From NCBI RefSeq assembly GCF_024637375.1, contig NZ_JAGXFK010000088.1, forward strand, positions 39,353 through 103,352: a stretch of DNA of 64,000 bases. The letters run 5' to 3'. Position numbers and translations under genes: made by a program. Under the pieces are notes generated by a model that saw nothing but the letters and a program-made list of their open reading frames with translations, did not search any database and was not told where the DNA came from. The first letter of the stretch is position 1; every line of letters starts with the position of its first letter. This DNA is from Sediminimonas sp. (lineage in GTDB: Bacteria; Pseudomonadota; Alphaproteobacteria; Rhodobacterales; Rhodobacteraceae). Positions 30,042 through 38,526 of this stretch are shown here, one piece after another.

Positions 30042-30977
30042 TCAGTTCGGGGGGAGGGGGCGCAATCTATCGGGGTCGCGCCGGGTCGTGCGCCAATGCA
30101 TGTTCATGTCCGCGATCAGGGTCTCGCGGTCGTATCGGTGCCAGCCTGTCCTGGTGCCGCGCAGATAGCCGACGAAATCCATCTTGCCCCGCCCGGTCAC
30201 GGCCAGCGCGACGACATCGTCGGGCATGATCGTCTGACGGCCGTAGAGGCGCCGGGTGGGCATCTCGGCTTCGGGCATGGTCTTGGCGGCGAGTTCTGCG
30301 CAATAGAGCTTGTCATCGGTCGCATTGTCGAAATGAAAATCGAAGTCGCTGCCGATCCGGCGCGCGAAATCGCGAACGGCTTCGCGTTGGCGGGCGCGCG
30401 TCTTGATCGGGGGGCGGAGAATCGCCACGGCATCGGTGGCAAGCACGTATTCGACATCCGACAGATGCACCCCCGGCGAACTGGATTCGATATAGGTCTT
30501 GCCCGCGCGGATCGCCGCGTGATGCGGCTTCAGCGCAGGGTCGTCCCAGATACCGAGCGCCTTCAACTCGGCCTCGGACCCGAGATAGATCACCGCATGA
30601 CTGAACAGACCCGGCAGCATCGTCCCCGAAAGCCGCCCGTTGGAGCTGACGAAGAGCACATCGAGAGGGCGCAACCCGTCCTCGGCTGCCGCATAGGCCG
30701 CCGGCTGGGCGAGATAGCCCTTGCGCATCACCACCCCGCCAACGATACGCCCGATCACGGGGGCGAGCGGGTTGGCCAGATGCACGAGCGGCGGGGGGTA
30801 CGACTCGGCGTTCGCGCAGCATCCTTCGAGCGGCGTGTTCATCAATTCGCGTTTCGACACGCCCGGATCGGGTGGCGTGCAGGCGACCAGGGCCGCGCCA
30901 AGCACCAGCCACGCAAGCATCCGCAGCACGGGCCCTGCCAGGGTGCGCGACCCGCGGGAAATGAGGTTGTTGGCCAT
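30042..30977 (-). CDS. YiiX/YebB-like papain-fold cysteine hydrolase, lipoprotein
   Basis: 311 residues with a signal peptide and lipobox LVAC (near Cys-28), so probably anchored on the periplasmic side. LDVLFVSSN and SHAVIYLG contain the likely active-site histidine region, and KLYCAELAAK the likely catalytic cysteine of the permuted papain-like (NlpC/P60-related) YiiX family. Such enzymes act on amide or thioester bonds of peptides or lipids. I chose the ATG at 30977 because it gives a proper signal peptide; the frame is open upstream without such a feature. It is convergent with sdhB. The substrate is unknown. Confidence 0.8.
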   Translation of the reverse strand: MANNLISRGSRTLAGPVLRMLAWLVLGAALVACTPPDPGVSKRELMNTPLEGCCANAESYPPPLVHLANPLAPVIGRIVGGVVMRKGYLAQPAAYAAAEDGLRPLDVLFVSSNGRLSGTMLPGLFSHAVIYLGSEAELKALGIWDDPALKPHHAAIRAGKTYIESSSPGVHLSDVEYVLATDAVAILRPPIKTRARQREAVRDFARRIGSDFDFHFDNATDDKLYCAELAAKTMPEAEMPTRRLYGRQTIMPDDVVALAVTGRGKMDFVGYLRGTRTGWHRYDRETLIADMNMHWRTTRRDPDRLRPLPPN

Positions 30978-31028
30978 TGCCGTGAACTTGGCACCGCGCG
31001 CTGACAAGGGCAAGCGCCGGAAGCGCGC

Positions 31029-31056
31029 AAAGCCCGGTTCGGCGGGGCTTTTCTTT
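31029..31056 (+). terminator. Terminator-like hairpin with no gene upstream
   Basis: AAAGCCC / GGGCTTT stem (31029-31035, 31045-31051) with a 9-base loop, followed by TTTTCTTT. It points in the plus direction, but the nearest plus-strand gene upstream is sdhB, already terminated at 30 kb. It may stop antisense transcripts of the lipoprotein gene or end an unknown small RNA. Confidence 0.4.
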
Positions 31057-31151
31057 CGTGCACAGGCCCGGTTTGATGCGTCGTGAAAGGAACGCGCCAT
31101 GATCCTGTCAAGGATACCGGCCTGCGCCGGGCGCGTCCTCACGGGCGCCAC

Positions 31152-31180
31152 TTGATTTTGACGCCTGTCGCGCGGATACA
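31152..31180 (+). promoter_or_regulatory. Possible sigma-70-like promoter before the 66-residue gene
   Basis: TTGATT at 31152-31157 and GATACA at 31175-31180 with 17 bp spacing, about 95 bp before the ATG at 31276. The match is only moderate. The rest of the 298 bp gap (30978-31275) holds the hairpin noted above and nothing else I can support. Confidence 0.25.
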
Positions 31181-31275
31181 CGCGGGGCTGCCGGATTGCC
31201 CGCCCGGCAGGGCCAGAAAATCCGATGGGGCAGACAGGCGGAAGCAGTCAGCATGAAACCGGGGCGAGGCGTGCA

Positions 31276-31476
31276 ATGTTATTGATCGTCGGCATCATCG
31301 TGACCTTCGTCCTGATCGTCGTCTTTTCCAACCCGCGCATGCGTGGCTGCCGCTGGCGCGAGGACCGGCGCGCCGCCCCGGGCACCTATCGCTGTGCGGC
31401 CTGCGGCGCGCACACCGTGACCGCCGATGGCAAACCGCCGCGCGTCTGCCTTGCCGACCAGCAACCGCCGCGGTGA
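31276..31476 (+). CDS. Small membrane protein with zinc-ribbon-like tail
   Basis: 66 residues. One membrane helix (MLLIVGIIVTFVLIVVF) is followed by NPRMRGCRWREDRR and a cysteine pair CAAC plus a further C near the end, suggesting a bound metal. As I recall, similar small proteins with the GCRWREDRR segment occur in other Rhodobacterales, without known function. I chose the ATG at 31276 because the helix starts directly; a longer start at 31225 is possible. Confidence 0.65.
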   Translation: MLLIVGIIVTFVLIVVFSNPRMRGCRWREDRRAAPGTYRCAACGAHTVTADGKPPRVCLADQQPPR

Positions 31477-31529
31477 TGTGGTATCAAGGGCACAACCGCT
31501 GCGAACGCGAACAAACCGCTTGATCGCAA

Positions 31530-31626
31530 GGCCGCCATGGCCCATGTGCGCGGCCTAGACGCCAACGCACGCGCCTGTGTCCCGACGGTTTCCAGCCATC
31601 AGGCTCACGTAGCGACGGTAACGTCT
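31530..31626 (+). promoter_or_regulatory. Candidate structured 5' leader of the ornithine decarboxylase gene
   Basis: The 197 bp before the decarboxylase show successive stems: GGCCGC/GCGGCC (31530-31535, 31550-31555), AGCC-ATCA-GGCT (31594-31605) and GACG-GTAA-CGTC with a GNRA loop (31614-31625). AGACG at 31557-31561 could instead pair with CGTCT at 31622-31626, which would exclude the last hairpin. Such alternative pairing suggests a regulatory leader. The alphaproteobacterial speF RNA family lies before ornithine decarboxylase genes and is the obvious candidate; I could not align it. Confidence 0.45.
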
Positions 31627-31673
31627 CTGATCGAAATGAGTTGCCGCAAGGCCCAGGTCTTTTGGAGATGACC

Positions 31674-32846
31674 ATGAACGCTACCGTGACCGAGTTTTCG
31701 GCGCGCGATGTCGCGCCTGCACAGACCCGCCTCGACGCTTACCTGCGCCATGCGCGCTTTGACCGCCCGACGCTGGTGGTCGACACTAGGGCGGTTGCCG
31801 GGCGCTATCGCGCGCTGGCAAAGGGGCTGGGGCGGGCGCATGTGCACTATGCCGTCAAGGCCAACCCGGCCCCCGAGATCATCGCCACGCTGCTGGCCGA
31901 GGGCGCGGGGTTCGATGCCGCCTCGCGCGCCGAGATCGAGCTTTGCCTCGCCCAGGGCGCGCATCCGTGCCGCATCTCTTTCGGCAACACCATAAAGCGC
32001 CCCGCGGACATCGCCTTTGCCCACCGGGCCGGGATCACGCTTTTCGCGGCCGATGCCGAGGAAGAGATCGACAAGATCGCCGTGCATGCCCCCGGTGCGC
32101 GGGTCTATATCCGCCTGATCGTCGAGGCGAGCACCGCCGATTGGCCGCTCAGTCGCAAGTTCGGCTGCGTGCCGGGCAAGGCGCTGGCGCTGATCGAACG
32201 GGCGCGCGCGCTTGGGCTGCGGCCCGAGGGGGTGTCGTTCCATGTCGGCAGCCAGACCCGCCAGGCAGCGATGTGGGCGCCGGTGCTCGACCAGGTGGCG
32301 CAGGTCTGGCACGCGGCGCGCGCAGCGGGGTACCCGCTGAGCCTGCTCAACATCGGCGGCGGGTTCCCGGCCTTCTATGGCGACGCGGTCGAAGCGCCCA
32401 CGCCCTATGCGGCGCAAGTCATGGCGATGGTGCGCGCCCGCTTCGGCGACGTGGCCGAGGTGATGGCCGAGCCGGGCCGCGGGCTTGTGGCCGAAGCGGG
32501 CGCCATCGCGGCCGAGGTGCTGCTGGTGGCGCGCAAATCCGACAGCGACCTGCATCGCTGGGTCTACCTGGACATCGGCAAGTTCTCGGGGCTGGCCGAA
32601 ACCATGGACGAGGCGATTCGCTATCAGTTCGTGACCGAGCGCGATCACGAGCCCACCGGCCCCTGCGTGCTGGCCGGGCCGTCCTGCGACAGTGCAGATG
32701 TGCTGTACGAGCGTCAGCCGGTGCAAATGCCGCTGGGCCTGCGGGCGGGCGACCGGGTCGTGATCCGGTCCTGCGGGGCCTACACCTCGACCTATGCCTC
32801 GGTCGGGTTCAACGGGTTCCCGCCGCTGGATGTCGTCGTGATTTGA
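31674..32846 (+). CDS. Ornithine decarboxylase-like type III PLP decarboxylase
   Basis: 390 residues. The PLP lysine is in HYAVKANPAP (near 60), FHVGSQ near 190 is the histidine segment, LNIGGGFPAFYG near 225 is the phosphate loop, EPGRGLVAEAG near 265 follows, and GPSCDSADVLYE near 340 holds the active-site cysteine and aspartate. It would turn ornithine (or lysine) into putrescine (or cadaverine) for polyamine synthesis. I chose the ATG at 31674, six bases after GGAG; the ATG at 31668 directly abuts GGAG. A structured leader precedes it and a DUF1989 gene follows 74 bp later. Confidence 0.88.
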   Translation: MNATVTEFSARDVAPAQTRLDAYLRHARFDRPTLVVDTRAVAGRYRALAKGLGRAHVHYAVKANPAPEIIATLLAEGAGFDAASRAEIELCLAQGAHPCRISFGNTIKRPADIAFAHRAGITLFAADAEEEIDKIAVHAPGARVYIRLIVEASTADWPLSRKFGCVPGKALALIERARALGLRPEGVSFHVGSQTRQAAMWAPVLDQVAQVWHAARAAGYPLSLLNIGGGFPAFYGDAVEAPTPYAAQVMAMVRARFGDVAEVMAEPGRGLVAEAGAIAAEVLLVARKSDSDLHRWVYLDIGKFSGLAETMDEAIRYQFVTERDHEPTGPCVLAGPSCDSADVLYERQPVQMPLGLRAGDRVVIRSCGAYTSTYASVGFNGFPPLDVVVI

Positions 32847-32920
32847 AGGAAAAGGCGTGCGCGGGCTTGCCTGCGCTCGCCTGTGCGCGCACCTTGGCCG
32901 CGACAGCCGAGGAGACGCCG

Positions 32921-33775
32921 ATGCCCCACGATGCCCCGCAAGATGCCCAGGCGCGCCGCGCCGTGCGCCCGGTGATCTGCTACCCCAATGACAGCTTGCC
33001 GGTGCCCGACATGGCGCTTTACCGGGCGGCGCGCGACAGTGCGCGCAAGATCGACGAGATCACCGCGCCCCCGCGCGAGGCCGCCTGTTTCCGGGTGCCC
33101 AAGGGGGGTATCTTTCGCATTTCGTGCGTTGACGGCCCGCAGGTGGGCGATCTGAACCTGTGGAATGCGAGCGACCTGCGCGAGCGGTTCTATTCCGGCA
33201 AGACCCGTGCGCTGCATGGCACGCACCTGACGACATCCGAGCGCATGTGGTCTTGTTTTCCCTACCTGCGCCCCATGGCGACGATCATCGACGACACGCT
33301 GGATTGGTATGGGATCGACGAATTCGGCGGATCGGTTCACGACGTGATCGGCACCCGGTGTGACCCGTACACCCACACGCTGCTGTCGGGCGGGCAGTAT
33401 CACCACTGCTGCCACTCGAACCTTACGCGGGCGCTGGCCGATGCGACGGGCTTGCCCCTGCCCGAGGCCGAGGGCCACGTGCATGACGTGCTCAACGTGT
33501 TCATGTGCACCGGCTTTACCCGCGACACGGGGCAGTATTTCATGAAGGCCAGCCCGGTGCGCCCGGGTGATTACCTTGAGTTTTTCGCCGAGATCGACCT
33601 TCTGGGCGCGCTGAGTGCCTGCCCCGGGGGCGATTGCGGGGCCGAGCATTCCAGCGACAGCGCGTCGTGCTACCCGCTGCGGGTCGAGGTTTTTTCCCCG
33701 CCGGCGGAAGCGTTGGCGGGTTGGCAACCGCCCGCCCCCAACGGATATGACCGCAGCCACGGGCGGGGCGCATAA
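32921..33775 (+). CDS. DUF1989 family protein (urea carboxylase-associated type)
   Basis: 284 residues. KGGIFRISCVDGPQVGDLNLWN and HDVLNVFMCTGFTRDTGQYFM are characteristic of DUF1989. Cysteines in GGQYHHCCHSN and ACPGGDCGAEHS could bind metal. The family includes urea amidolyase-associated proteins and some amino-acid catabolism neighbours, but no reaction is firmly known. It is preceded by GAGGAGA. Its location behind ornithine decarboxylase suggests a role in polyamine, arginine or urea nitrogen metabolism. Confidence 0.85.
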   Translation: MPHDAPQDAQARRAVRPVICYPNDSLPVPDMALYRAARDSARKIDEITAPPREAACFRVPKGGIFRISCVDGPQVGDLNLWNASDLRERFYSGKTRALHGTHLTTSERMWSCFPYLRPMATIIDDTLDWYGIDEFGGSVHDVIGTRCDPYTHTLLSGGQYHHCCHSNLTRALADATGLPLPEAEGHVHDVLNVFMCTGFTRDTGQYFMKASPVRPGDYLEFFAEIDLLGALSACPGGDCGAEHSSDSASCYPLRVEVFSPPAEALAGWQPPAPNGYDRSHGRGA

Positions 33776-33842
33776 GGGGATATGCGCGGGCCGAACGCAT
33801 CGGCCGGCGCGATCTGCGCCGCCACGCCGGGTTGCGCCTGCG

Positions 33843-34286
33843 TCAACCGCGCGCGTATTTGATGAAAGGGGTCAATACCCCGATGCGATCATAAAGCCGG
33901 CGCGCGCGGCTGTTGAAATCCTGCGTCAGCCAATAAACGGAGGGCGTGCCGTTGCGGTCTGCGGCATCGTAGACGGCCTCGATCAGGGCCCGCCCGACGC
34001 CGGTGCCGCGGATGCCCGGGGCGGCGTAGAGATCCTGAAGATAGCAGACATCCTCGATCTTCCAGTTATGCGGGTGATAAATGTAGTGTACCAGCCCCAC
34101 GGCCTGACCGTCCTGTCGGGCGATCAAGCCGTTTTGACGCGGGACATCGTCGGCGCAGAGCCGATGGAAGGTGGTGTCGTAAACCTCCGCCGGCACCGAT
34201 GTTTCGTAAAATGCCAGGTAGTCCGTCCACAGGTCTTGCCAATCGGGGCGGTCACCGGGGGTGACAGGGGATATTTCCAGTCGCAT
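33843..34286 (-). CDS. GNAT family N-acetyltransferase
   Basis: 147 residues with the GNAT acetyl-CoA loop near residue 95 (GIRGTGVGRALI, motif A) and C-terminal SVYWLTQDFNSRARRLYDRIG (motif B). The YLAFYET and CYLQDLYAAPGIRG segments resemble small-molecule (amine) acetyltransferases of the spermidine/aminoglycoside type. Convergent with DUF1989 and close to ornithine decarboxylase, it could acetylate an amine, but this is only inferred from position. Confidence 0.85.
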   Translation of the reverse strand: MRLEISPVTPGDRPDWQDLWTDYLAFYETSVPAEVYDTTFHRLCADDVPRQNGLIARQDGQAVGLVHYIYHPHNWKIEDVCYLQDLYAAPGIRGTGVGRALIEAVYDAADRNGTPSVYWLTQDFNSRARRLYDRIGVLTPFIKYARG

Positions 34287-34487
34287 TGCGGGGCCTCGTG
34301 GTTCACTTTTTCGGCGCCAGATTGGCGGGTTTCGTGGCCGGACGCCAGCCATTGATGCGCGGCCACGACGGCGCCTGCGGGCCCAGCCGGCATTTTTCCG
34401 CCGCGCCGGTTGCGGAACCCGGCATGCCGCGCCACATTGCCGGCATGGCGGCGCCGCGCGCGCTACCACCTTCAAACCAAACGGGAG

Positions 34488-34883
34488 ATGTCATTGACCT
34501 TCAAGACACAATTCGCCGCCGCAACGACCGCCTTCGCGCTGGCCTTCGCGCCACCGATGGCCGTGATGGCACAGGATAGCGACCAGGCCGCGCCGCAGAT
34601 GGAGGCCGGCGACGTGACCGATACCAAGGTCGCGGCGTTTGTCGATGCGCTGATTGCCGTTGATTCCGTGCGCCAGAACTACGTCCCGAAGATCGAGGCG
34701 CAGGAAAGCGAGGAAGACAAGCAGACGCTGGTGAACGAGGCCAACGCTGCGATCATGGAAGCGGTAGAAGCCACCGACGGCATGGATGTCGAGGAGTACA
34801 CCACGATCCTGAAACTGGCCCAGGCCGATGAGAGCCTGAACCAGAAGATCATGGATCGTATCGGTGCCGTTCAGGACCAGTAA
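34488..34883 (+). CDS. DUF4168-like secreted protein
   Basis: About 131 residues with a signal peptide (TAFALAFAPPMAVMA) cleaved before QDSDQAAP. The mature part is acidic and helical, with the DUF4168-like middle and end TTILKLAQADESLNQKIMDRI. The ATG at 34488 directly abuts GGGAG, whereas a TTG at 34494 has normal spacing; the real start is uncertain by two residues. It is convergent with ecm, a strong hairpin lying between. Periplasmic; function unknown. Confidence 0.8.
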   Translation: MSLTFKTQFAAATTAFALAFAPPMAVMAQDSDQAAPQMEAGDVTDTKVAAFVDALIAVDSVRQNYVPKIEAQESEEDKQTLVNEANAAIMEAVEATDGMDVEEYTTILKLAQADESLNQKIMDRIGAVQDQ

Positions 34884-34899
34884 CGACAGCGACTTTGTC

Positions 34900-34925
34900 G
34901 GCAGGCGCGCGGCGGCGCGCCTGCC
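34900..34925. terminator. Strong hairpin between convergent DUF4168 and ecm genes
   Basis: Perfect 11 bp stem GGCAGGCGCGC / GCGCGCCTGCC with a GGCG loop. It starts 9 bp beyond the ecm stop and 16 bp beyond the DUF4168 stop. There is no T run on either side, so it may end both transcripts only partially or protect 3' ends. Confidence 0.5.
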
Positions 34926-34933
34926 GGCGATGC

Positions 34934-36901
34934 CTATTCGGCGGCAACGGGCGATGGATCGACCAGCGTCACGATATCCATCATGATGGTGTTGAGTTCG
35001 AAATCCTTGGGCGTGTAGACCCGCGCCACCCCCATTTCGCGCAGGCGCCGGGCGTCTTCCTCGGGGATGATGCCACCGACGATGACCGGCACGTCGCCCA
35101 GCCCGGCCGCCCCCAGGCGCTTGATCAGATCTTCGACGAGCGGCATGTGGCTGCCCGACAGGATCGACAGGCCGATCACGTGCGCGCCATCGTCGCGCGC
35201 CGCCGCGACGATCTCTTCCGGGGTCAGCCGGATACCCTCGTAGGCGATGTCCATGCCGCAGTCGCGGGCGCGGCTGGCGATCTGTTCGGCCCCGTTCGAA
35301 TGGCCGTCCAGCCCGGGTTTGCCGACAAGGAATTTCAAACGCCGGCCAAGACGGTTGCTGACCGCATCCACGGCGGCGCGCAGATCGTCGAGACCCTCGG
35401 TCCGGTTCGACGGATTGGGCGACACGCCGGTGGGACCACGGTATTCGCCGTGAACCGCGCGCATCTCGGCGGCCCATTCGCCGGTGGTGACCCCGGCCCG
35501 GGCGGCCGCGATCGAGGGCGGCATGATGTTGTCGCCGGCAGCGGCGGCTTTGCGCAGGTCGGACAGGGCGCGCTGCACCGCAACGTCGTCGCGTGATCCG
35601 CGCCATTCATCGAGCCGCGCGATCTGGTCGGCCTCGACCTTCGGATCGACGGTCATTATGCCGCCGTCCTCGCTCATCAGCGGGTTGGGTTCGGCTTCGG
35701 TCCAGCGGTTGACGCCGACCACCACGGTTTCGCCGCGCTCGACCCGGGCCAGACGCTCGGCATTGCTATCGACCAGCCGCGATTTCATGTACTCGATCGC
35801 GCTGACGGCGCCGCCCATGCTGTCGAGATTGGCCAACTCCTGCCGCGCGCCGCTTTTGAGCGCCTCGACCCTGGCATCGACGGCCGGGTTGCCGTCGAAT
35901 AGGTCGTCATATTCCAGCAGGTCGGTCTCGTAGGCCAATATCTGCTGCATTCTCAGCGACCACTGCTGATCCCACGGCCGGGGCAGGCCGAGCGCCTCGT
36001 TCCAGGCGGGCAGTTGCACGGCGCGGGCGCGGGCCTTCTTGCTGAGCGTCACCGCCAGCATTTCCAACAGGATACGGTAGACGTTGTTTTCAGGCTGCTG
36101 TTCGGTCAGGCCAAGCGAATTCACCTGCACGCCATAACGGAAGCGGCGAAATTTCGGGTCGTCCACGCCGTATCGTTCGCGGCAGATTTCGTCCCACAGA
36201 TCGACGAAGGCGCGCATCTTGCACATCTCGGTCACGAACCGGATGCCGGCGTTCACGAAGAAGCTGATCCGCCCCACCATGGCCGGGAAATCGGCGTCGG
36301 GCACGCGCGGCTCGAGTTCGTCGAGAACGGCCGTGGCGGTGGCCAGCGCAAAGGCCAGTTCCTGTTCGGGCGTCGCGCCGGCCTCTTGCAGGTGGTAGGA
36401 ACAGACGTTCATCGGGTTCCATTTCGGGAGGTGCCCGTAGCAGTACTCGGCAACATCGGCGATCATTCGCAGCGATGGCTTGGGCGGGCAGATATAGGTG
36501 CCGCGGCTGAGGTATTCCTTGATCAGGTCGTTTTGCACCGTGCCGGTGAGCTTCGAGACGTCCGCGCCTTGTTTCTCGGCCACCGCGACGTAAAGCGAAA
36601 GCAGCCACGGCGCGGTGGCGTTGATCGTCATCGAGGTGTTCATCCGGTCCAGCGGGATCTGGTCGAACAGGGCTTCCATATCCCCAAGATGGCAGACGGG
36701 TACCCCCACCTTGCCGACCTCGCCCCTGGCGAGGATGTGATCGCTGTCATAGCCGGTCTGCGTCGGCAGGTCGAAAGCCACCGACAGCCCGGTTTGCCCA
36801 CGCGCCAGGTTGGCGCGGTATAGTGCGTTCGACGCGCCGGCAGTCGAATGACCGGCATAGGTCCGAAAGAGCCACGGCTTGTCTTTTGCGGTATCGGTCA
36901 T
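34934..36901 (-). CDS. ecm: Ethylmalonyl-CoA mutase (coenzyme B12 dependent)
   Basis: A 655-residue protein of the methylmalonyl-CoA mutase family. The N-terminal barrel has LARGQTGLSVAFDLPTQTGY, DRMNTSMTINATA and RGTYICPPKPS. The C-terminal cobalamin domain has the base-off motif DGHSNGAEQ (near 530) and SGSHMPLV. RGTYICPPKPS, where methylmalonyl-CoA mutases differ, points to the ethylmalonyl-CoA enzyme. It converts (2R)-ethylmalonyl-CoA to methylsuccinyl-CoA. It is divergent from a GPAT-like gene, with ccr just beyond. Confidence 0.93.
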   Translation of the reverse strand: MTDTAKDKPWLFRTYAGHSTAGASNALYRANLARGQTGLSVAFDLPTQTGYDSDHILARGEVGKVGVPVCHLGDMEALFDQIPLDRMNTSMTINATAPWLLSLYVAVAEKQGADVSKLTGTVQNDLIKEYLSRGTYICPPKPSLRMIADVAEYCYGHLPKWNPMNVCSYHLQEAGATPEQELAFALATATAVLDELEPRVPDADFPAMVGRISFFVNAGIRFVTEMCKMRAFVDLWDEICRERYGVDDPKFRRFRYGVQVNSLGLTEQQPENNVYRILLEMLAVTLSKKARARAVQLPAWNEALGLPRPWDQQWSLRMQQILAYETDLLEYDDLFDGNPAVDARVEALKSGARQELANLDSMGGAVSAIEYMKSRLVDSNAERLARVERGETVVVGVNRWTEAEPNPLMSEDGGIMTVDPKVEADQIARLDEWRGSRDDVAVQRALSDLRKAAAAGDNIMPPSIAAARAGVTTGEWAAEMRAVHGEYRGPTGVSPNPSNRTEGLDDLRAAVDAVSNRLGRRLKFLVGKPGLDGHSNGAEQIASRARDCGMDIAYEGIRLTPEEIVAAARDDGAHVIGLSILSGSHMPLVEDLIKRLGAAGLGDVPVIVGGIIPEEDARRLREMGVARVYTPKDFELNTIMMDIVTLVDPSPVAAE

Positions 36902-36933
36902 CGGGGCCTCCGGTGAATCGGGGTGGCAATTTT

Positions 36934-36951
36934 ATTGCGTTGCGGCGCAAT
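36934..36951. promoter_or_regulatory. Inverted repeat ATTGCG-N6-CGCAAT upstream of ecm
   Basis: It lies 33 bp before the ecm start. An 11-base part (TGCGTTGCGGC) is repeated at 36983-36993. A related sequence, ATTGCATTGTTGCGCA, lies before ccr. TTGC/GCAA cores recall targets of ScfR/RamB-type acyl-CoA regulators, but no binding protein is shown here. Confidence 0.45.
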
Positions 36952-37037
36952 AGAGCGGAATTTTGTGGCGGCGTCAATTCGCTGCGTTGCGGCATGGGGT
37001 GATTTACCTTTGCCCGCCAGCGGGCCATGCTGTGCCG

Positions 37038-38393
37038 ATGGGCGAGACGGTCGAGATACCTCTGTGGGCGTTGATTCTGATCTTGCTGTTCGCGGCGGTC
37101 ACCTTCGCCTCGCATTTCCTTTTCCCTTCTGTCAGGTGGTTCTTCCGGCGCCGGATGGAACGCGTGGTCGCCCATCTCAACACGCGGCTGGAACGCCCCA
37201 TCCAGCCATTCAAACTGGCGCGGCGCTTCGACATGATCCAGCGGCTCATCTACGACCCCGAGGTCAGCCAGGCGATCGCGGATCACGCCGCGGCGGAAGG
37301 CATCCCCGAGAACGTGGCGTTCCAGCGCGCCCGTGCCTATGCCCGCGAAATCGTGCCTTCGTTCAGTGCCAGCCTGTATTTCGGGGTCGCGATCCGCGCG
37401 GCGCGCTGGCTGAGTACCGCACTTTATAACGTTCACCTGGTGTCGCGCGACGACGCGGCGCTTGGCCGGATTGACCGCGACGACACGGTTGTCTTTGTCA
37501 TGAACCACCGCAGCAACATGGACTATGTCCTGGTCACCTATCTGGCCGCGGAGAATTCTGCGCTCAGCTATGCGGTCGGGGAATGGGCGCGGATCTGGCC
37601 GCTGAGCCGTCTGATACGGTCCATGGGGGCGTATTTCATCCGCCGGAGGTTCCGCGATGATCTGTATCGCCGCGTTCTGGCCCGCTATTTGCGAATGGCG
37701 ACCGATGCCGGGGTGACCCAGGCCGTGTTCCCCGAAGGCGGCCTGAGCCTGACCGGCATGGTCGAGGCGCCGCGCCTGGGCGTCTTGAAATACATCGTCG
37801 AAGGGCACGATTCGTCGCGGCGCGACGTGGTGTTCGTGCCGGTTTCGCTCAATTACGACCGGGTTCTGGAGGATCGCCTGCTGGTGCGCGCGCACGAGAT
37901 CGGCGAGCGCCGTTTCCCGGCGCGCATCTCGGTCGTGGCGCGTTTCGTCGTGCGGTCGCTGTGGCTGCGCGTGCGCGGGCGCTATTCCCGGTTCGGGGCG
38001 GCAGCGGTCCGGTTCGGCACGCCGCTGTCGTTGCATGGCTTCACGGGTGATGTCACTGACCTGGCGCGCGAGTTGATGGGCCGGATCAGGCACAACATGC
38101 CAGCTTTGTCGGTACCATTGGTCGCGCTGGCGTTCGAGCGGGCGGGAGGCGCGCTGTCGCGCGATGGTCTGGAGGCGGCGGTGGCGCGGTACCAGTCGGC
38201 GTTGCCGGCAGGCCAGGTGCCGACAGCGGAAACGGCCGCCGATATCGTCGACCAGGGGCTGAACGGGTTGTTTGCGCGCGGCGTTGTCGTGTCAGACACA
38301 AAGGGGTTGCGCCTGGCCGAGGCCGGCATGGCTTTGGTGTCCTTTTATGCCGCTTCGGTGGCTCATCTTGTTCCCGAGGAGGACGTGCCATGA
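37038..38393 (+). CDS. Glycerol-3-phosphate acyltransferase-like protein
   Basis: 451 residues. One N-terminal membrane helix (ALILILLFAAVTFASHF), then an acyltransferase core with H-X4-D as NHRSNMD near residue 155 and FPEGGLS near 235. This is the PlsB/GPAT side of the PlsBC family, longer than PlsC. It could acylate glycerol-3-phosphate. The ATG at 37038 precedes the helix; there is no convincing ribosome site. The place between ecm and ccr is conserved in relatives as I recall, with no clear metabolic reason. Confidence 0.8.
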   Translation: MGETVEIPLWALILILLFAAVTFASHFLFPSVRWFFRRRMERVVAHLNTRLERPIQPFKLARRFDMIQRLIYDPEVSQAIADHAAAEGIPENVAFQRARAYAREIVPSFSASLYFGVAIRAARWLSTALYNVHLVSRDDAALGRIDRDDTVVFVMNHRSNMDYVLVTYLAAENSALSYAVGEWARIWPLSRLIRSMGAYFIRRRFRDDLYRRVLARYLRMATDAGVTQAVFPEGGLSLTGMVEAPRLGVLKYIVEGHDSSRRDVVFVPVSLNYDRVLEDRLLVRAHEIGERRFPARISVVARFVVRSLWLRVRGRYSRFGAAAVRFGTPLSLHGFTGDVTDLARELMGRIRHNMPALSVPLVALAFERAGGALSRDGLEAAVARYQSALPAGQVPTAETAADIVDQGLNGLFARGVVVSDTKGLRLAEAGMALVSFYAASVAHLVPEEDVP

Positions 38394-38441
38394 GTTTCTG
38401 CAATTGCGCGGTTATAAAGTTTCAAAAATCTATGAATGGTG

Positions 38442-38457
38442 ATTGCATTGTTGCGCA
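38442..38457 (+). promoter_or_regulatory. ATTGC-TTG-GCGCA motif upstream of ccr
   Basis: ATTGCATTGTTGCGCA, 13 of the aligned 18 positions matching the inverted repeat before ecm (ATTGCGTTGCGGCGCAAT). It lies 70-85 bp before the ccr start, a plausible activator position. Another ATTGCGC lies at 38403. Confidence 0.4.
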
Positions 38458-38526
38458 GCCATGAGTATCCCCGGGACAGGTCACCGCGATTCTGCGTCGC
38501 GGCAATTTGTGGATATGGAGGCTGAT

